DNA of 64,000 bases from Streptomyces cavernicola. Its GTDB lineage: Bacteria; Actinomycetota; Actinomycetes; Streptomycetales; Streptomycetaceae. The stretch lies in NCBI RefSeq assembly GCF_029968035.1, contig NZ_JASCIQ010000039.1:1-64000 (forward strand), read 5' to 3'. Below are positions 1 to 8,083 of this stretch, in pieces. The first letter of the stretch is position 1; the number at the start of each line of letters is the position of its first letter. Below the pieces are notes generated by a model that had not been told where the DNA came from, did no database searches, and saw only the letters and a list, made by a program, of their open reading frames with translations. A program made the translations under genes and the position numbers.

Positions 1-18
1 AGCGACCGGTCCGGGGGC

Positions 19-354
19 ATGGCCAACCTGAGAAAGCAGGTCGACGTGGCGCACTGTATCGCTCGGTTCTTCGAAGGAGTGCTGTGCTGGTTACTTCCGG
101 CACCTGGCCGTCATCGAGCTACGCATGATGGCTCCTTCCCCTGCCCAACGCCCCTCGGGCTCGCCTGTCCCCCGTCCCAGACTCCGGCCCTGTCAGGCGA
201 GGCAATCGGGCTGGTTCGGCCTTACCTCGTGGCCCACGAGGAACGGCGAGCAGCTCAACGTCAACGCGCTCGACGGCGAGTTCTATGGTTCGCGGTGCAT
301 GGCATCGACCTAGGACCTCGCACGATCCACGGGGTTGAGGTGGGCGCATCGTGA
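19..354 (+). CDS. Hypothetical protein, first of a coupled pair
   Basis: The C-terminal half (LVRPYLVAHEE, then a run of Arg, then GIDLGPRTIHGVEV) has the look of a small protein family I recognise as common but uncharacterised in Streptomyces. Its TGA overlaps the GTG of the next gene (GTGA at 351-354), so the two are translationally coupled. The start is uncertain: the ATG at 19 is the first in frame, the N-terminal 35 residues look atypical, and a TTA Leu codon at 91-93 would be included if translation begins at 19. A GTG at 79 is another possibility. No function can be assigned. Confidence 0.5.
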   Translation: MANLRKQVDVAHCIARFFEGVLCWLLPAPGRHRATHDGSFPCPTPLGLACPPSQTPALSGEAIGLVRPYLVAHEERRAAQRQRARRRVLWFAVHGIDLGPRTIHGVEVGAS

Positions 355-719
355 CCGCATCAGGAGCTCTGAGGCTGCTCCCTTGGACCACCGCAGACGG
401 AAAACCGTGTTTTCTCGCTGGGGACGGGACCGGCTACCTGTCCCGAGTCGCAGACAACATCGAAGCCGTGCAGCTCGACATGGGATCGGATCTGCTCGCG
501 CACGCGACCCACATGCTCGACAACCTGAAGGTTCCGAACGGTGAACTCCGATTCCTTGCATGCCGATTGGTGGAAGCCCTGACCGATGCGCTTCGAGTGG
601 CCGAGAGCCGAGGCGCACGCCTCCCGGTGGTCGAACATCCCGAGGACCCAGACCCCATCGAGCCGGGTGACGGGCCTGACCAGGTAGGCGACTCGGAACC
701 GCCCTCCCCAGCCGCCTGA
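351..719 (+). CDS. Hypothetical protein, second of the coupled pair
   Basis: 122 residues starting at a GTG that overlaps the preceding stop. The body (ALRLLPWTTADGKPCFLAGD, then GTGYLSRVADNIEAVQL, later LRFLACRLVEALTDALRVAE) is a conserved Streptomyces protein of unknown role that I remember as usually paired with the upstream type of gene. It is soluble, with no signal peptide or membrane segment, and an acidic Pro-rich tail. It is followed by a perfect hairpin at 752-785, so transcription of the pair probably ends before the helicase gene. The neighbourhood hints at an accessory or regulatory role only. Confidence 0.6.
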   Translation: MTASGALRLLPWTTADGKPCFLAGDGTGYLSRVADNIEAVQLDMGSDLLAHATHMLDNLKVPNGELRFLACRLVEALTDALRVAESRGARLPVVEHPEDPDPIEPGDGPDQVGDSEPPSPAA

Positions 720-751
720 GGAGCCGTCCGCACCAGGCGATCTTCTATCGC

Positions 752-785
752 GCCACGCCCATCTCCACTCGGCGATGGGCGTGGC
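752..785 (+). terminator. Perfect 12-bp hairpin after the hypothetical pair
   Basis: GCCACGCCCATC (752-763) pairs exactly with GATGGGCGTGGC (774-785) across a 10-nt loop. There is no U-tract, as is usual in Streptomyces. It covers the ATG at 775, which argues against that ATG being the helicase start. Confidence 0.55.
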
Positions 786-864
786 TGGAACACAACTGCT
801 TCCGACCCTGTCAGCGACGCCTGTTAGAACTTGGCGTAACCATTCCTGGCACGAGGGAGCAGAC

Positions 865-3800
865 GTGGTGGATACGGGGGACGCGACTCAGCCGGTCGTA
901 GGTGTCTACGAAAAGCTGGTCACCCACAGCTTGCAGAACCAGATAGAGCAGCTTGAAGCCGCCGGTTGGAAGGCCATCGACAAAGAGGTCACCTCGGAGT
1001 CATCACCTCACGTGCTGGCCCGACACATCGCGGAGGCAGCCCAGCGCAGGCTCCTTCAACTGCCGCATGACAAGCGGCTAGAAGCGGCCAACAAGATCAT
1101 GGAGTCGTTGGCGGTCGCCGCCCCGGACCCCGATGTGGACACAGCGCTCGGCCTCATCGCAGACGGCCCCCGCCAGCTGCTGGCCCTGGCCGAAAGGGAG
1201 GCCCCGGGGGTCTACGCGATCCGTCCAGCCACACCTCTTTCCGAGACCGCGCTCATCACCAACGCCCCGGACGACCCAAGCCTCGGCTCCGAACTGCGCG
1301 CGGAACTGGCCACTGCGGACCGCATCGACCTGCTCTGCGCGTTCGTGAAGTGGTACGGCATCCGCGTACTCGAAGATGCACTCCGCGATGCGAAAGGACG
1401 AGGAGTGCCGATTCGAGTCATCACAACGACATACATCGGCGCCACGGACCGAACCGCGCTCGACCGCCTTGTACAGGAATTCGGTGCGGAAGTGAAGGTC
1501 AACTACGAAATAAGGTCCACTCGCCTGCATGCGAAGGCATGGCTGTTCCGCCGCAACAGCGGATTCGACACCGCATACGTGGGCAGCTCCAACCTTTCCA
1601 AGGCCGCCCTACTCGACGGCCTCGAGTGGAACGTACGCCTCTCCTCGGTAGCCACCCCTGCGGTGCTCACTAAATTCGAGGCCACCTTTGACGCGTACTG
1701 GAACGACTCGAGTTTCGAGGCATACGATCCGGACACTGACGGGGACCGACTCGATCAGGCTCTCTTGCAAGCCGGCGGTGGCGGCTCTACCGACGATGCG
1801 CCGATCAGCCTGTCCGGCATGGAAGTACGGCCGTTCCCGCACCAGAGGGACATGCTGGAGCGGCTGCGCGTCGAGCGCGAAATCCATCAGCACTCCGAAA
1901 ACCTCCTGGTCGCGGCCACAGGTACGGGCAAGACCGTCATGGCGGCACTGGACTATCGCGACCTGCGTACGAAGTTCGAGGGGAACACCCCTCGCCTCCT
2001 GTTCGTGGCCCACCGCAAGGAAATCCTTCGGCAGTCCCTGCGAACGTATCGGGAGGTGCTGGTCGATGCGTCGTTCGGCGAACTCCTCCACGGTGGCGCG
2101 GACCCTCGTGAGTGGCAGCATGTGTTCGCCAGTGTGCAGTCCCTCAAGGCGGCCCGACTCGAACAACTGGATCCCGGGCACTTCGACATCATCGTGATCG
2201 ACGAGTTCCATCACGCCAAGGCCCAGACGTACGAGCGGGTCATCAAACACTTCAAGCCGAAGCAGCTTCTCGGGCTGACTGCCACGCCCGAGCGGGCCGA
2301 CGGGTACAACGTCCAGGACGAGTACTTCGGGGGACGCATTGCCGCTGAAATGCGCCTGTGGGAAGCACTGGAGAATGACCTCCTCTGCCCCTTCCACTAC
2401 TTCGGCATTCCGGACGGAACCGATCTAACCCAGCTTGGCTGGCAGCAAGGGAACTACAACGACGGCGAGTTGGGGGATCTCTATACCGGAAATCTCGCTC
2501 GCGCACGGATCGTCGTGAAACAGATTCTCGACAAGGTCTCACGACCTAGCACCATGCGCGCGCTAGGTTTCTGCGTGAACAAGAAGCACGCCCACTTCAT
2601 GGCAGACTTCTTCCTCCAGGCCGGATTCAAGGCCGTAGCCCTGGACAGCGATTCAAAGGAAGCGGTTCGCGACAAGGCACTCGCCGACCTTCGCGACGGG
2701 AAGATCCAAGTCATCTTCTCCGTTGACCTCTTCAACGAAGGCCTAGATATCCCTGACGTAGACACGCTCCTGCTGCTCCGCCCCACCAACAGCGCCACCA
2801 TCTTCCTGCAGCAACTCGGGCGCGGCCTGCGCAGGACGTCCAACAAACCAGTTCTCACGGTTCTCGACTTCATCGGCCAGCATCGTGCAGAGTTCCGGTT
2901 CGAAGAGCAGTTCCGAGCGATGACCAACTCTTCCCGCAACCGCCTGATCAGGCAGATCGAGAACGACTTCCCGCAGTTGCCGTCCGGTTGCCAGATCCTG
3001 CTCGAGGGGAAGTCCAAGGACCTTATCCTCGACAACGTTCGGACTCAGATCAAGGCGAACGTAGACACCCTGGCGAAGGAGGTTAGGCAGTACAGCACGC
3101 CTGACCTCGCGAGTTACTTGACGGAGAGCCGCCGCGAGATCAAGGAGCTGTACAAAAGCAGCAACTCTTGGACCACCATTCTGCGCAAGGCCCGCCTCCT
3201 GGAGAAGGACGGGCCTGCGGGTGAAGACAAGCTCCTCAAGCGCGTGCACGCTTTCCTCCACGTTGACGACCCAGAGCGCGCAGAGGCGTATCTGCGGCTC
3301 ATCGACGACAACGCACCCGACTACGACTCCCTGTCGCTACGGGACCAGACGTACGCCCGCATGCTGTTCTTCAATCTGTGGGACAAGGCAGGCGGCTTCA
3401 GTTCATACGCGCAGGGGCTGGACTCACTTCGCGAACAGCCGGATTTCCGCCGAGAGTTGAGTCAGGTGCTGAACTACTCGCTGGAGCGGATCGATCACTT
3501 TCCCGTCCCCCTCACTGGCCCCCACAACGACCTACCTTTGAAGGTGCACAGCTCCTACAACCGCTCCGAGATACTGGCCTCCCTCGGGGTGGCGCGCTTT
3601 GGTGGACAAATGCCTGGATCCTTCCAGAGTGGAGTGCAATGGGTGGAAGACATTCGGACCGACGCACTACTCATCACACTTGAGAAGAACGAGAAGGACT
3701 TCTCCCCCACGGTCCGATACCAGGACTACGCACTGAGCCCCACACTGTTCCACTGGGAATCCCAGAGCTACATCCCGGAGAATTCTCCAACGGGATTGCG

Positions 3801-4011
3801 CTATCAGCAGCACAAGCAGCAAGGGAGCCACATTCTCTTGTTCATGCGCCGCTACAAGCACACCGACATCGGCAAGGCCCAGCCATGGATGCTTCTCGGA
3901 CCCGCCAGCTACGAAAAACACCAGGGAAGCAAGCCTATGGCCATTACGTGGCGACTGGAGCATGAACTCCCTGCCGATGTATGGCTGTACTCATCCGTCA
4001 AGCCGAACTAG
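865..4011 (+). CDS. PLD nuclease-SF2 helicase-DUF3427 protein (putative phage defence)
   Basis: A 1048-residue multidomain protein. A phospholipase-D/HKD-type nuclease half motif lies near residues 221-245 (LHAKAW, then GSSNLS). An SF2 helicase core follows: Walker A ATGTGKT (about 351), DEFH box (about 446), LTATPER (about 471) and motif VI QQLGRGLRR (about 649). The last 170 residues fit DUF3427. Single genes of this build (COG3886 plus COG1061) occur in defence islands and are thought to act on foreign nucleic acid; that role is inferred. I chose the GTG at 865, preceded by GAGGGAG with 5-nt spacing; an in-frame ATG at 775 lies inside a hairpin. Codons such as GAA, CTA, ACT and GCA are commoner than in neighbours, suggesting acquisition by transfer. 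Confidence 0.9.
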   Translation: MVDTGDATQPVVGVYEKLVTHSLQNQIEQLEAAGWKAIDKEVTSESSPHVLARHIAEAAQRRLLQLPHDKRLEAANKIMESLAVAAPDPDVDTALGLIADGPRQLLALAEREAPGVYAIRPATPLSETALITNAPDDPSLGSELRAELATADRIDLLCAFVKWYGIRVLEDALRDAKGRGVPIRVITTTYIGATDRTALDRLVQEFGAEVKVNYEIRSTRLHAKAWLFRRNSGFDTAYVGSSNLSKAALLDGLEWNVRLSSVATPAVLTKFEATFDAYWNDSSFEAYDPDTDGDRLDQALLQAGGGGSTDDAPISLSGMEVRPFPHQRDMLERLRVEREIHQHSENLLVAATGTGKTVMAALDYRDLRTKFEGNTPRLLFVAHRKEILRQSLRTYREVLVDASFGELLHGGADPREWQHVFASVQSLKAARLEQLDPGHFDIIVIDEFHHAKAQTYERVIKHFKPKQLLGLTATPERADGYNVQDEYFGGRIAAEMRLWEALENDLLCPFHYFGIPDGTDLTQLGWQQGNYNDGELGDLYTGNLARARIVVKQILDKVSRPSTMRALGFCVNKKHAHFMADFFLQAGFKAVALDSDSKEAVRDKALADLRDGKIQVIFSVDLFNEGLDIPDVDTLLLLRPTNSATIFLQQLGRGLRRTSNKPVLTVLDFIGQHRAEFRFEEQFRAMTNSSRNRLIRQIENDFPQLPSGCQILLEGKSKDLILDNVRTQIKANVDTLAKEVRQYSTPDLASYLTESRREIKELYKSSNSWTTILRKARLLEKDGPAGEDKLLKRVHAFLHVDDPERAEAYLRLIDDNAPDYDSLSLRDQTYARMLFFNLWDKAGGFSSYAQGLDSLREQPDFRRELSQVLNYSLERIDHFPVPLTGPHNDLPLKVHSSYNRSEILASLGVARFGGQMPGSFQSGVQWVEDIRTDALLITLEKNEKDFSPTVRYQDYALSPTLFHWESQSYIPENSPTGLRYQQHKQQGSHILLFMRRYKHTDIGKAQPWMLLGPASYEKHQGSKPMAITWRLEHELPADVWLYSSVKPN

Positions 4012-4032
4012 CCAAGAGAGCCTGGAGTATCG

Positions 4033-4341
4033 ATGTCCGCATTCCCCATCGCCACCACCACGGCAGCCACCGGCCTCCTCGCCGGATACGCCACCGCTCG
4101 CTGGACCAAGAAGCGCCCGCTCGGCGGGATCGTGCTGGCCGCTGCCGGGGCCGTTGCCACCCGGCAGTGGCAGCAGCAGGCCGGAGGCAAGGTCGCGGCC
4201 GCGCTCACCGGGGCCTACCTGGCCGGGTTCGGTGCGGCGCATCCGCTGGCGAAGAAGGTCGGGGCATGGCCGGCCGTCGGCATCGTGGCCGGCGGGGTCG
4301 CTCTCGCCTCTTGGGTGACCGTCGACCGGAGGGGTCGATAG
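4033..4341 (+). CDS. Small Ala/Gly-rich membrane protein
   Basis: 102 residues with three or so hydrophobic segments (around residues 5-22, 32-46 and 77-96) separated by basic patches (RWTKKRP, WQQQAGGK), consistent with a small inner-membrane protein. It starts 21 bp after the helicase stop with GGAG upstream and may be read through from it. No recognised domain. It could be an accessory partner of the helicase, as small membrane proteins often are in defence loci, but nothing in the sequence proves this. Confidence 0.65.
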   Translation: MSAFPIATTTAATGLLAGYATARWTKKRPLGGIVLAAAGAVATRQWQQQAGGKVAAALTGAYLAGFGAAHPLAKKVGAWPAVGIVAGGVALASWVTVDRRGR

Positions 4342-4364
4342 CAACCAGAGGATCGGCACCACTC

Positions 4365-4589
4365 ATGCGCAACGAGCGCCAAGTGATCGAAACTGCAACC
4401 GTGTTCGTGGACGCCTGGCAGCATCTGGCGCCCACACTCACCTACGACTACGACTGTCACCTGCAATGCTCCGAAGCGGACGCGCTTGCGGAACTCTTCC
4501 GCGCCTTCGGGCACCAGGACATCGCAGACGAGGTGATCGCTGCGCACGCCGCACACGACGAGCCTGGCGACTCGCACTACGCCGACTGA
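4365..4589 (+). CDS. Small acidic conserved hypothetical protein
   Basis: 74 residues from ATG 4365; a longer in-frame reading beginning at 3981 overlaps the helicase and is not credible. The sequence (RQVIETATVFVDAWQHLAP, TYDYDCHLQCSEADALAELF, ending DEPGDSHYAD) is a small Streptomyces family I recognise only as uncharacterised, often found near mobile or accessory genes. It is acidic and soluble, with two Cys. It lies 23 bp after the small membrane protein and is closed by a strong terminator at 4598. Confidence 0.65.
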   Translation: MRNERQVIETATVFVDAWQHLAPTLTYDYDCHLQCSEADALAELFRAFGHQDIADEVIAAHAAHDEPGDSHYAD

Positions 4590-4597
4590 CTCACAAA

Positions 4598-4625
4598 GGC
4601 GCCCCGCCACCCCCGGCGGGGCGCC
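4598..4625. terminator. Bidirectional terminator between convergent genes
   Basis: GGCGCCCCGCC (4598-4608) and GGCGGGGCGCC (4615-4625) form a perfect 11-bp stem with a 6-nt loop between the convergent small gene (+) and the acetyltransferase (-). Confidence 0.75.
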
Positions 4626-4639
4626 CGAGCCCGCAGCCC

Positions 4640-5179
4640 TCAAGCCGCCGCCGGATGCCCAGGCGACAGAAGCACCACCACCCCGTTCCCCGCCCCCGGC
4701 AGCGGCTCCGCCTCCCGCCACCCCAGCCGCCGATAGCTCGCCACCGCGTTCTTCGCGTGGCGGGACATCGGGACCCAGGCTCGGCCCGAGGGGGCGTCGG
4801 CGGTGAGTTCGGAGAGGAGGGTGCGGCCGAGGCCCTGGGGGCGGGCGTGGCGGCGGACGGCGAGTTCGTCCAACTCCAGTGCGCCGACCAGGAGTTCCTC
4901 GACGCGGGCCTCGCCCAGCTGGGACACGACCTTCGCGTACGTCGGGGTGTCCGGGAGCGTGCGCGGGGTCAGCCAGGCGATGGCGAAGCCGTCGATGCCG
5001 GTGCGGGACTGGGCGAGCACCGCCCGGAAGCCGGGGCGGGCCGCGTCGTTGCGGAGGCGGTAGTGGAATCGCTGAATGGTTTCCTCATCCTCGTTCCACG
5101 GGGGCGCGGAGAACACCTCGGCGTAGGCGTCCACGAGGTCTTCGGCGAGGTCGAGGACGGTCGCTCCGTAACAGATCAC
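4640..5179 (-). CDS. GNAT family N-acetyltransferase
   Basis: 179 residues with the GNAT fold pattern. The acetyl-CoA loop is visible as LAVRRHARPQGLGRTLL around residues 105-121, preceded by the beta-4 strand VGALELDEL and followed by a C-terminal alpha/beta unit ending in RRLGWREAEPLP. It should transfer an acetyl group from acetyl-CoA to an unknown amine in the cytoplasm. It is a monocistronic gene on the minus strand facing the accessory island across a shared terminator. The substrate cannot be read from sequence. Confidence 0.85.
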   Translation of the reverse strand: MICYGATVLDLAEDLVDAYAEVFSAPPWNEDEETIQRFHYRLRNDAARPGFRAVLAQSRTGIDGFAIAWLTPRTLPDTPTYAKVVSQLGEARVEELLVGALELDELAVRRHARPQGLGRTLLSELTADAPSGRAWVPMSRHAKNAVASYRRLGWREAEPLPGAGNGVVVLLSPGHPAAA

Positions 5180-5422
5180 CTGTGCGCTCCCACTGCTCTT
5201 CGGTGGCCGCCGACCAGTACCGCGGCGGCGGCGGTTCCGCTGTGTCCCAATCTAGGTCGTTTCAGTTGTGTGTGATGGTGCGGGGTGGGTTGTGGGGGTA
5301 CGGAAGTGCGGGTTCGTGATCTTCAACTGGCCCTGAAGGGAGGGGAGATGGGGACGAGACGGCACTTCACGCGGGGCGGCCGCACACAGTCTCGAACGTT
5401 CCCGGACGAGGGCCGAGTCCCT

Positions 5423-5890
5423 TCAGTTCCCGGGCGTGTCGCGTCCCGTACGTCCACCGCCCAGGGCCTGCCTGCGGCGGCCGAGCGCCCGGCCCGCCAG
5501 TGCCGCGCCCGTGACCCCGCCCGCGATCAGGAGCGTGAAGAACGCCCAGGCCAGGGGCCATGGTGAGGCGTCCGGAGCCGGGTGGGTCGACAGCGACGCG
5601 TAGAGCAGGACCGCCGGGGGCATCGCGATCAGCGGTATCGCCCAGGCCGGGCGGTCGCAGGCGCCCAGGAAGACGGCGAGGAGCAGGAGTACGGCCGTGA
5701 ACGCGGCAACTCCCGTGCCCGTGACGGGAGTCACCTCCTGCAGCGCGCCCGGCGTCTCGGCGCGGTTGCGCAGGTCCCAGGGGAGGCAGAGGAGGTATGC
5801 GCCGGCCGCGAGCCCCGCCCCCGTCGCTCGCAGAAGTCCTCGCTCGGGCAACGGCCGCAGGGCGAGAGGGCTCAGTGCGTTCGTCGTCAT
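5423..5890 (-). CDS. Hypothetical integral membrane protein
   Basis: 155 residues with about four hydrophobic segments (roughly 22-37, 58-77, 82-100 and 108-132) and a basic, Gly/Arg-rich tail (RALGRRRQALGGGRTGRD). No family is recognised. The ATG at 5890 is followed directly by a compact N-terminus. It sits alone between an acetyltransferase and another membrane protein in the same orientation, separated from the latter by 136 bp. Confidence 0.7.
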   Translation of the reverse strand: MTTNALSPLALRPLPERGLLRATGAGLAAGAYLLCLPWDLRNRAETPGALQEVTPVTGTGVAAFTAVLLLLAVFLGACDRPAWAIPLIAMPPAVLLYASLSTHPAPDASPWPLAWAFFTLLIAGGVTGAALAGRALGRRRQALGGGRTGRDTPGN

Positions 5891-6026
5891 ACGTCCAGGG
5901 TGCGGCGGGCGGTCGGCCCGACGACTGAGTACCCGTACTCAAAAGTCAGCGGCAAATGCGGAGGCCGCGCGACAGACCGAGGGGTATGACGCCCGCCACG
6001 CACCCCGCCGCGGCACTGGGCTTGGC

Positions 6027-6914
6027 TCAGGCCGGCCCGTAGGGCTGTGGAGAGCGAGAGGCCTTGGCTCTGCGGCGCTCGACCAGGGCGAGAGCGGAGA
6101 GCAGGATCAACAGCGAGGCCCAGAGCGCGACGACCAGCGCCGGGACCGCGGCCGGAGCGGCCGTGGGCGAGGTGATGCCGTCAGCGGCGAGGCCGAAGAG
6201 CACTGCTGCTGCGATCACCAGCAAAGCGAAGTACCCGGCCGTCTTCACGCGTTGGGCGACTCCACTCGAACCTGGGGCTCGCTCCGGCACGAGCAGGCGG
6301 ATACCCGCGTATCCGAGGTAGAGGAAGAGTGTCAACGGCGCCAAGGCGAAACCCGTTGCGAACCCTCTGTCGGACTCGGGGCTGTCCTTGCTCTGCTGGG
6401 CGACGCCGTCGCGGTCGATCTGCGTGACGTTGCCGCGCCAGCGCGTGACGGTCACTGTGTCGCCGGGCCGTAGGCGGGCGAGCAACGGCTGGTCGTCATC
6501 CAGGCTCAGGCTCCCGCGGACCTGGGCGGGCCCGTCCAGGAGCACGGTGTACGACTCGGTCTTGCCCTTGTCGACGATTTCGGTCGAGCGCACGGTCGCC
6601 GTGCTGCGGTGGCGGCAGTCCCCACCATCCCCGGCGACGCACACCGGAGCGGACCGGTACTGCCTCACCTCGTCGACAGAGTTCGCCACGGCGTACCCGG
6701 CCCAGGCCGTCAGGGGGAGGAACAGCAGCACGGCGAGGACCAGAGACAGGGCACCCGCAAGCACCCGGCCGACGTTCAGGGGACGGCCAGGTGCCGGTGG
6801 TGTCGGCGCCCACGGCTTGGCGTACGAAAGCGGGTCCTGCGGGAATTGCGGGTACTGCGACCGCTGCGTAGAGCGAGAGGGTATCGGCCCCTGCCTGCGA
6901 TCGTCCCCAACCAT
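6027..6914 (-). CDS. Hypothetical multi-pass membrane protein
   Basis: 295 residues from ATG 6914; an upstream TTG at 6947 would add 11 residues. A polar Pro/Gln-rich N-terminus (about 45 residues) leads to a first membrane helix (VLAGALSLVLAVLLFLPLTA), then an external domain of about 110 residues with two Cys close together (PVCVAGDGGDC), then three more helices. The external part (GDTVTVTRWRGNVTQID) resembles small beta-domains of Streptomyces membrane proteins of unknown function. Monocistronic. Confidence 0.7.
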   Translation of the reverse strand: MVGDDRRQGPIPSRSTQRSQYPQFPQDPLSYAKPWAPTPPAPGRPLNVGRVLAGALSLVLAVLLFLPLTAWAGYAVANSVDEVRQYRSAPVCVAGDGGDCRHRSTATVRSTEIVDKGKTESYTVLLDGPAQVRGSLSLDDDQPLLARLRPGDTVTVTRWRGNVTQIDRDGVAQQSKDSPESDRGFATGFALAPLTLFLYLGYAGIRLLVPERAPGSSGVAQRVKTAGYFALLVIAAAVLFGLAADGITSPTAAPAAVPALVVALWASLLILLSALALVERRRAKASRSPQPYGPA

Positions 6915-7034
6915 GACACCAGGGTATCGGGCGTGATCCGACACCAACGGGGGCCGTGCCGCGTGCCCTCCTGACTGCGGAGAACGTGGAGAGCCCGGTG
7001 CAGTGAGAGTCGAGCACGCCGACTCACCGATCCG

Positions 7035-8075
7035 CTACGCAGACCCCCGCCCCGGCCCCCTGAACGTAGCCCGGTAAGCCCGAGGCGAGACCCCGAGGGC
7101 CGACTGGAAGTGCTGGCGCAGGGACGCCGCTGTGCCGAAGCCCGACTCGGCGGCCACGCGGTCCACCGTACGGTCGGTCTCCTCCAGCAACTGGCGGGCG
7201 TGCGCGAGGCGTTGCTGGGCGAGCCACTGCATGGGGGTCAGGCCCGACTCCTCGCGGAAGCGGCGGCTGAAGGTGCGTACGCTCATCGCCTCCTGGGCCG
7301 CCAACTCCCGCAATGTGAGCGGCTGTTCGAGGCGGGTCAGGGCCCAGGCGCGGGCGGCGGAGGTGGACGAGGAGTCCGGCTCCGGGACGGGGCGCGGGAT
7401 GTACTGGGCCTGGCCGCCCTCGCGGTGCGGCGGTACGACCGTGCGGCGGGCCACGTCGGCGGCGACGGCGGCGCCGAAGTCGCGGCGGATCATGTGCAGG
7501 CACAGGTCGATGCCCGCGGCCTCCCCCGCCGAGGTGAGGACGCGGCCGCCGTCGACGTAGAGCACCCCCGGCTCGACGCGGACGGCGGGGAACGCACGGG
7601 CGAAGTGGTCCGTGGACAGCCAGTGCGTGGTGGCGGAGCGGCCGTCGAGGAGGCCGTGGGCGGCGAGGACGAACGCGCCGGTGCAGATGGAGGCGATGCG
7701 TGCGCGGGCGGGGATCCGGTCGAGGGCGGCGGCGAGGGCGGGCGGCAGACCGTCGCCGCCTGCGTACGGGCCCCCCGCGTAGGAGCCTCCCGCGTACGAG
7801 CCCCCCGTATACGCGCCCCCCGTGTACGACTCGTCCTCCTCGTGCGAGGCCGGGACGAGGACGGTGTCGGCGTGCTCCAGGGCCTCGGGGCCGTGGTCCG
7901 CGCGGATCGGGAAGTCGGCGTCGGTGCGGATCAGGCCGGGGGCGAGCGCGCAGGTCGTCACGGAGTACAGCGGCTCGCCGTGCGCGGAGCGGGCCGAGCC
8001 GAACAGCTGGTGGACCAGGCCGAGTTCCATCGGCAGCACGCCGTGGCGGACGAGCACGATGACACTGTGAGACAT
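7035..8075 (-). CDS. GlxA-type AraC-family regulator (DJ-1/PfpI + HTH)
   Basis: 346 residues. The N-terminal part (SVIVLVRHGVLPMELGLV, then ICTGAFVLAAHGLLDGRSAT) is a DJ-1/PfpI-like amidotransferase-fold domain with the Cys in its nucleophile-elbow position. The C-terminal 100 residues are an AraC HTH pair (LRELAAQEAMSVRTFSRRF, then VAAESGFGTAASLRQHF). Such proteins are transcription factors. Start ATG 8075 has AGGA 8 nt upstream and lies 8 bp after the DUF445 stop, so the two are one operon. Residues near 86-110 contain a tandem Gly-Gly-x-Tyr pentapeptide repeat not usual for the family, in an exposed loop. Confidence 0.9.
   Translation of the reverse strand: MSHSVIVLVRHGVLPMELGLVHQLFGSARSAHGEPLYSVTTCALAPGLIRTDADFPIRADHGPEALEHADTVLVPASHEEDESYTGGAYTGGSYAGGSYAGGPYAGGDGLPPALAAALDRIPARARIASICTGAFVLAAHGLLDGRSATTHWLSTDHFARAFPAVRVEPGVLYVDGGRVLTSAGEAAGIDLCLHMIRRDFGAAVAADVARRTVVPPHREGGQAQYIPRPVPEPDSSSTSAARAWALTRLEQPLTLRELAAQEAMSVRTFSRRFREESGLTPMQWLAQQRLAHARQLLEETDRTVDRVAAESGFGTAASLRQHFQSALGVSPRAYRATFRGPGRGSA
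7762..7821 (-). repeat. Four 15-bp tandem units inside the GlxA-type gene
   Basis: Four consecutive 15-bp units (7762, 7777, 7792, 7807) encode a Ser/Pro/Ala-Tyr-Ala/Thr-Gly-Gly pentapeptide repeat. They differ at a few positions and keep the frame. They lie between the amidotransferase-like strands, so the number of units could vary without breaking the fold. Confidence 0.85.
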
Positions 8076-8083
8076 CTTTTTTC

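Noticed and set aside
775..864. ATG at 775 as start of the helicase gene
   Set aside because: It lies inside a perfect hairpin, has no ribosome-binding site, and the added 30 residues are not domain-like; GTG 865 has GAGGGAG at good spacing.
5285..5566. Plus-strand 93-codon frame opposite the small membrane protein
   Set aside because: Arg/Gly-rich, no ribosome-binding site of note, and overlaps a better minus-strand gene.
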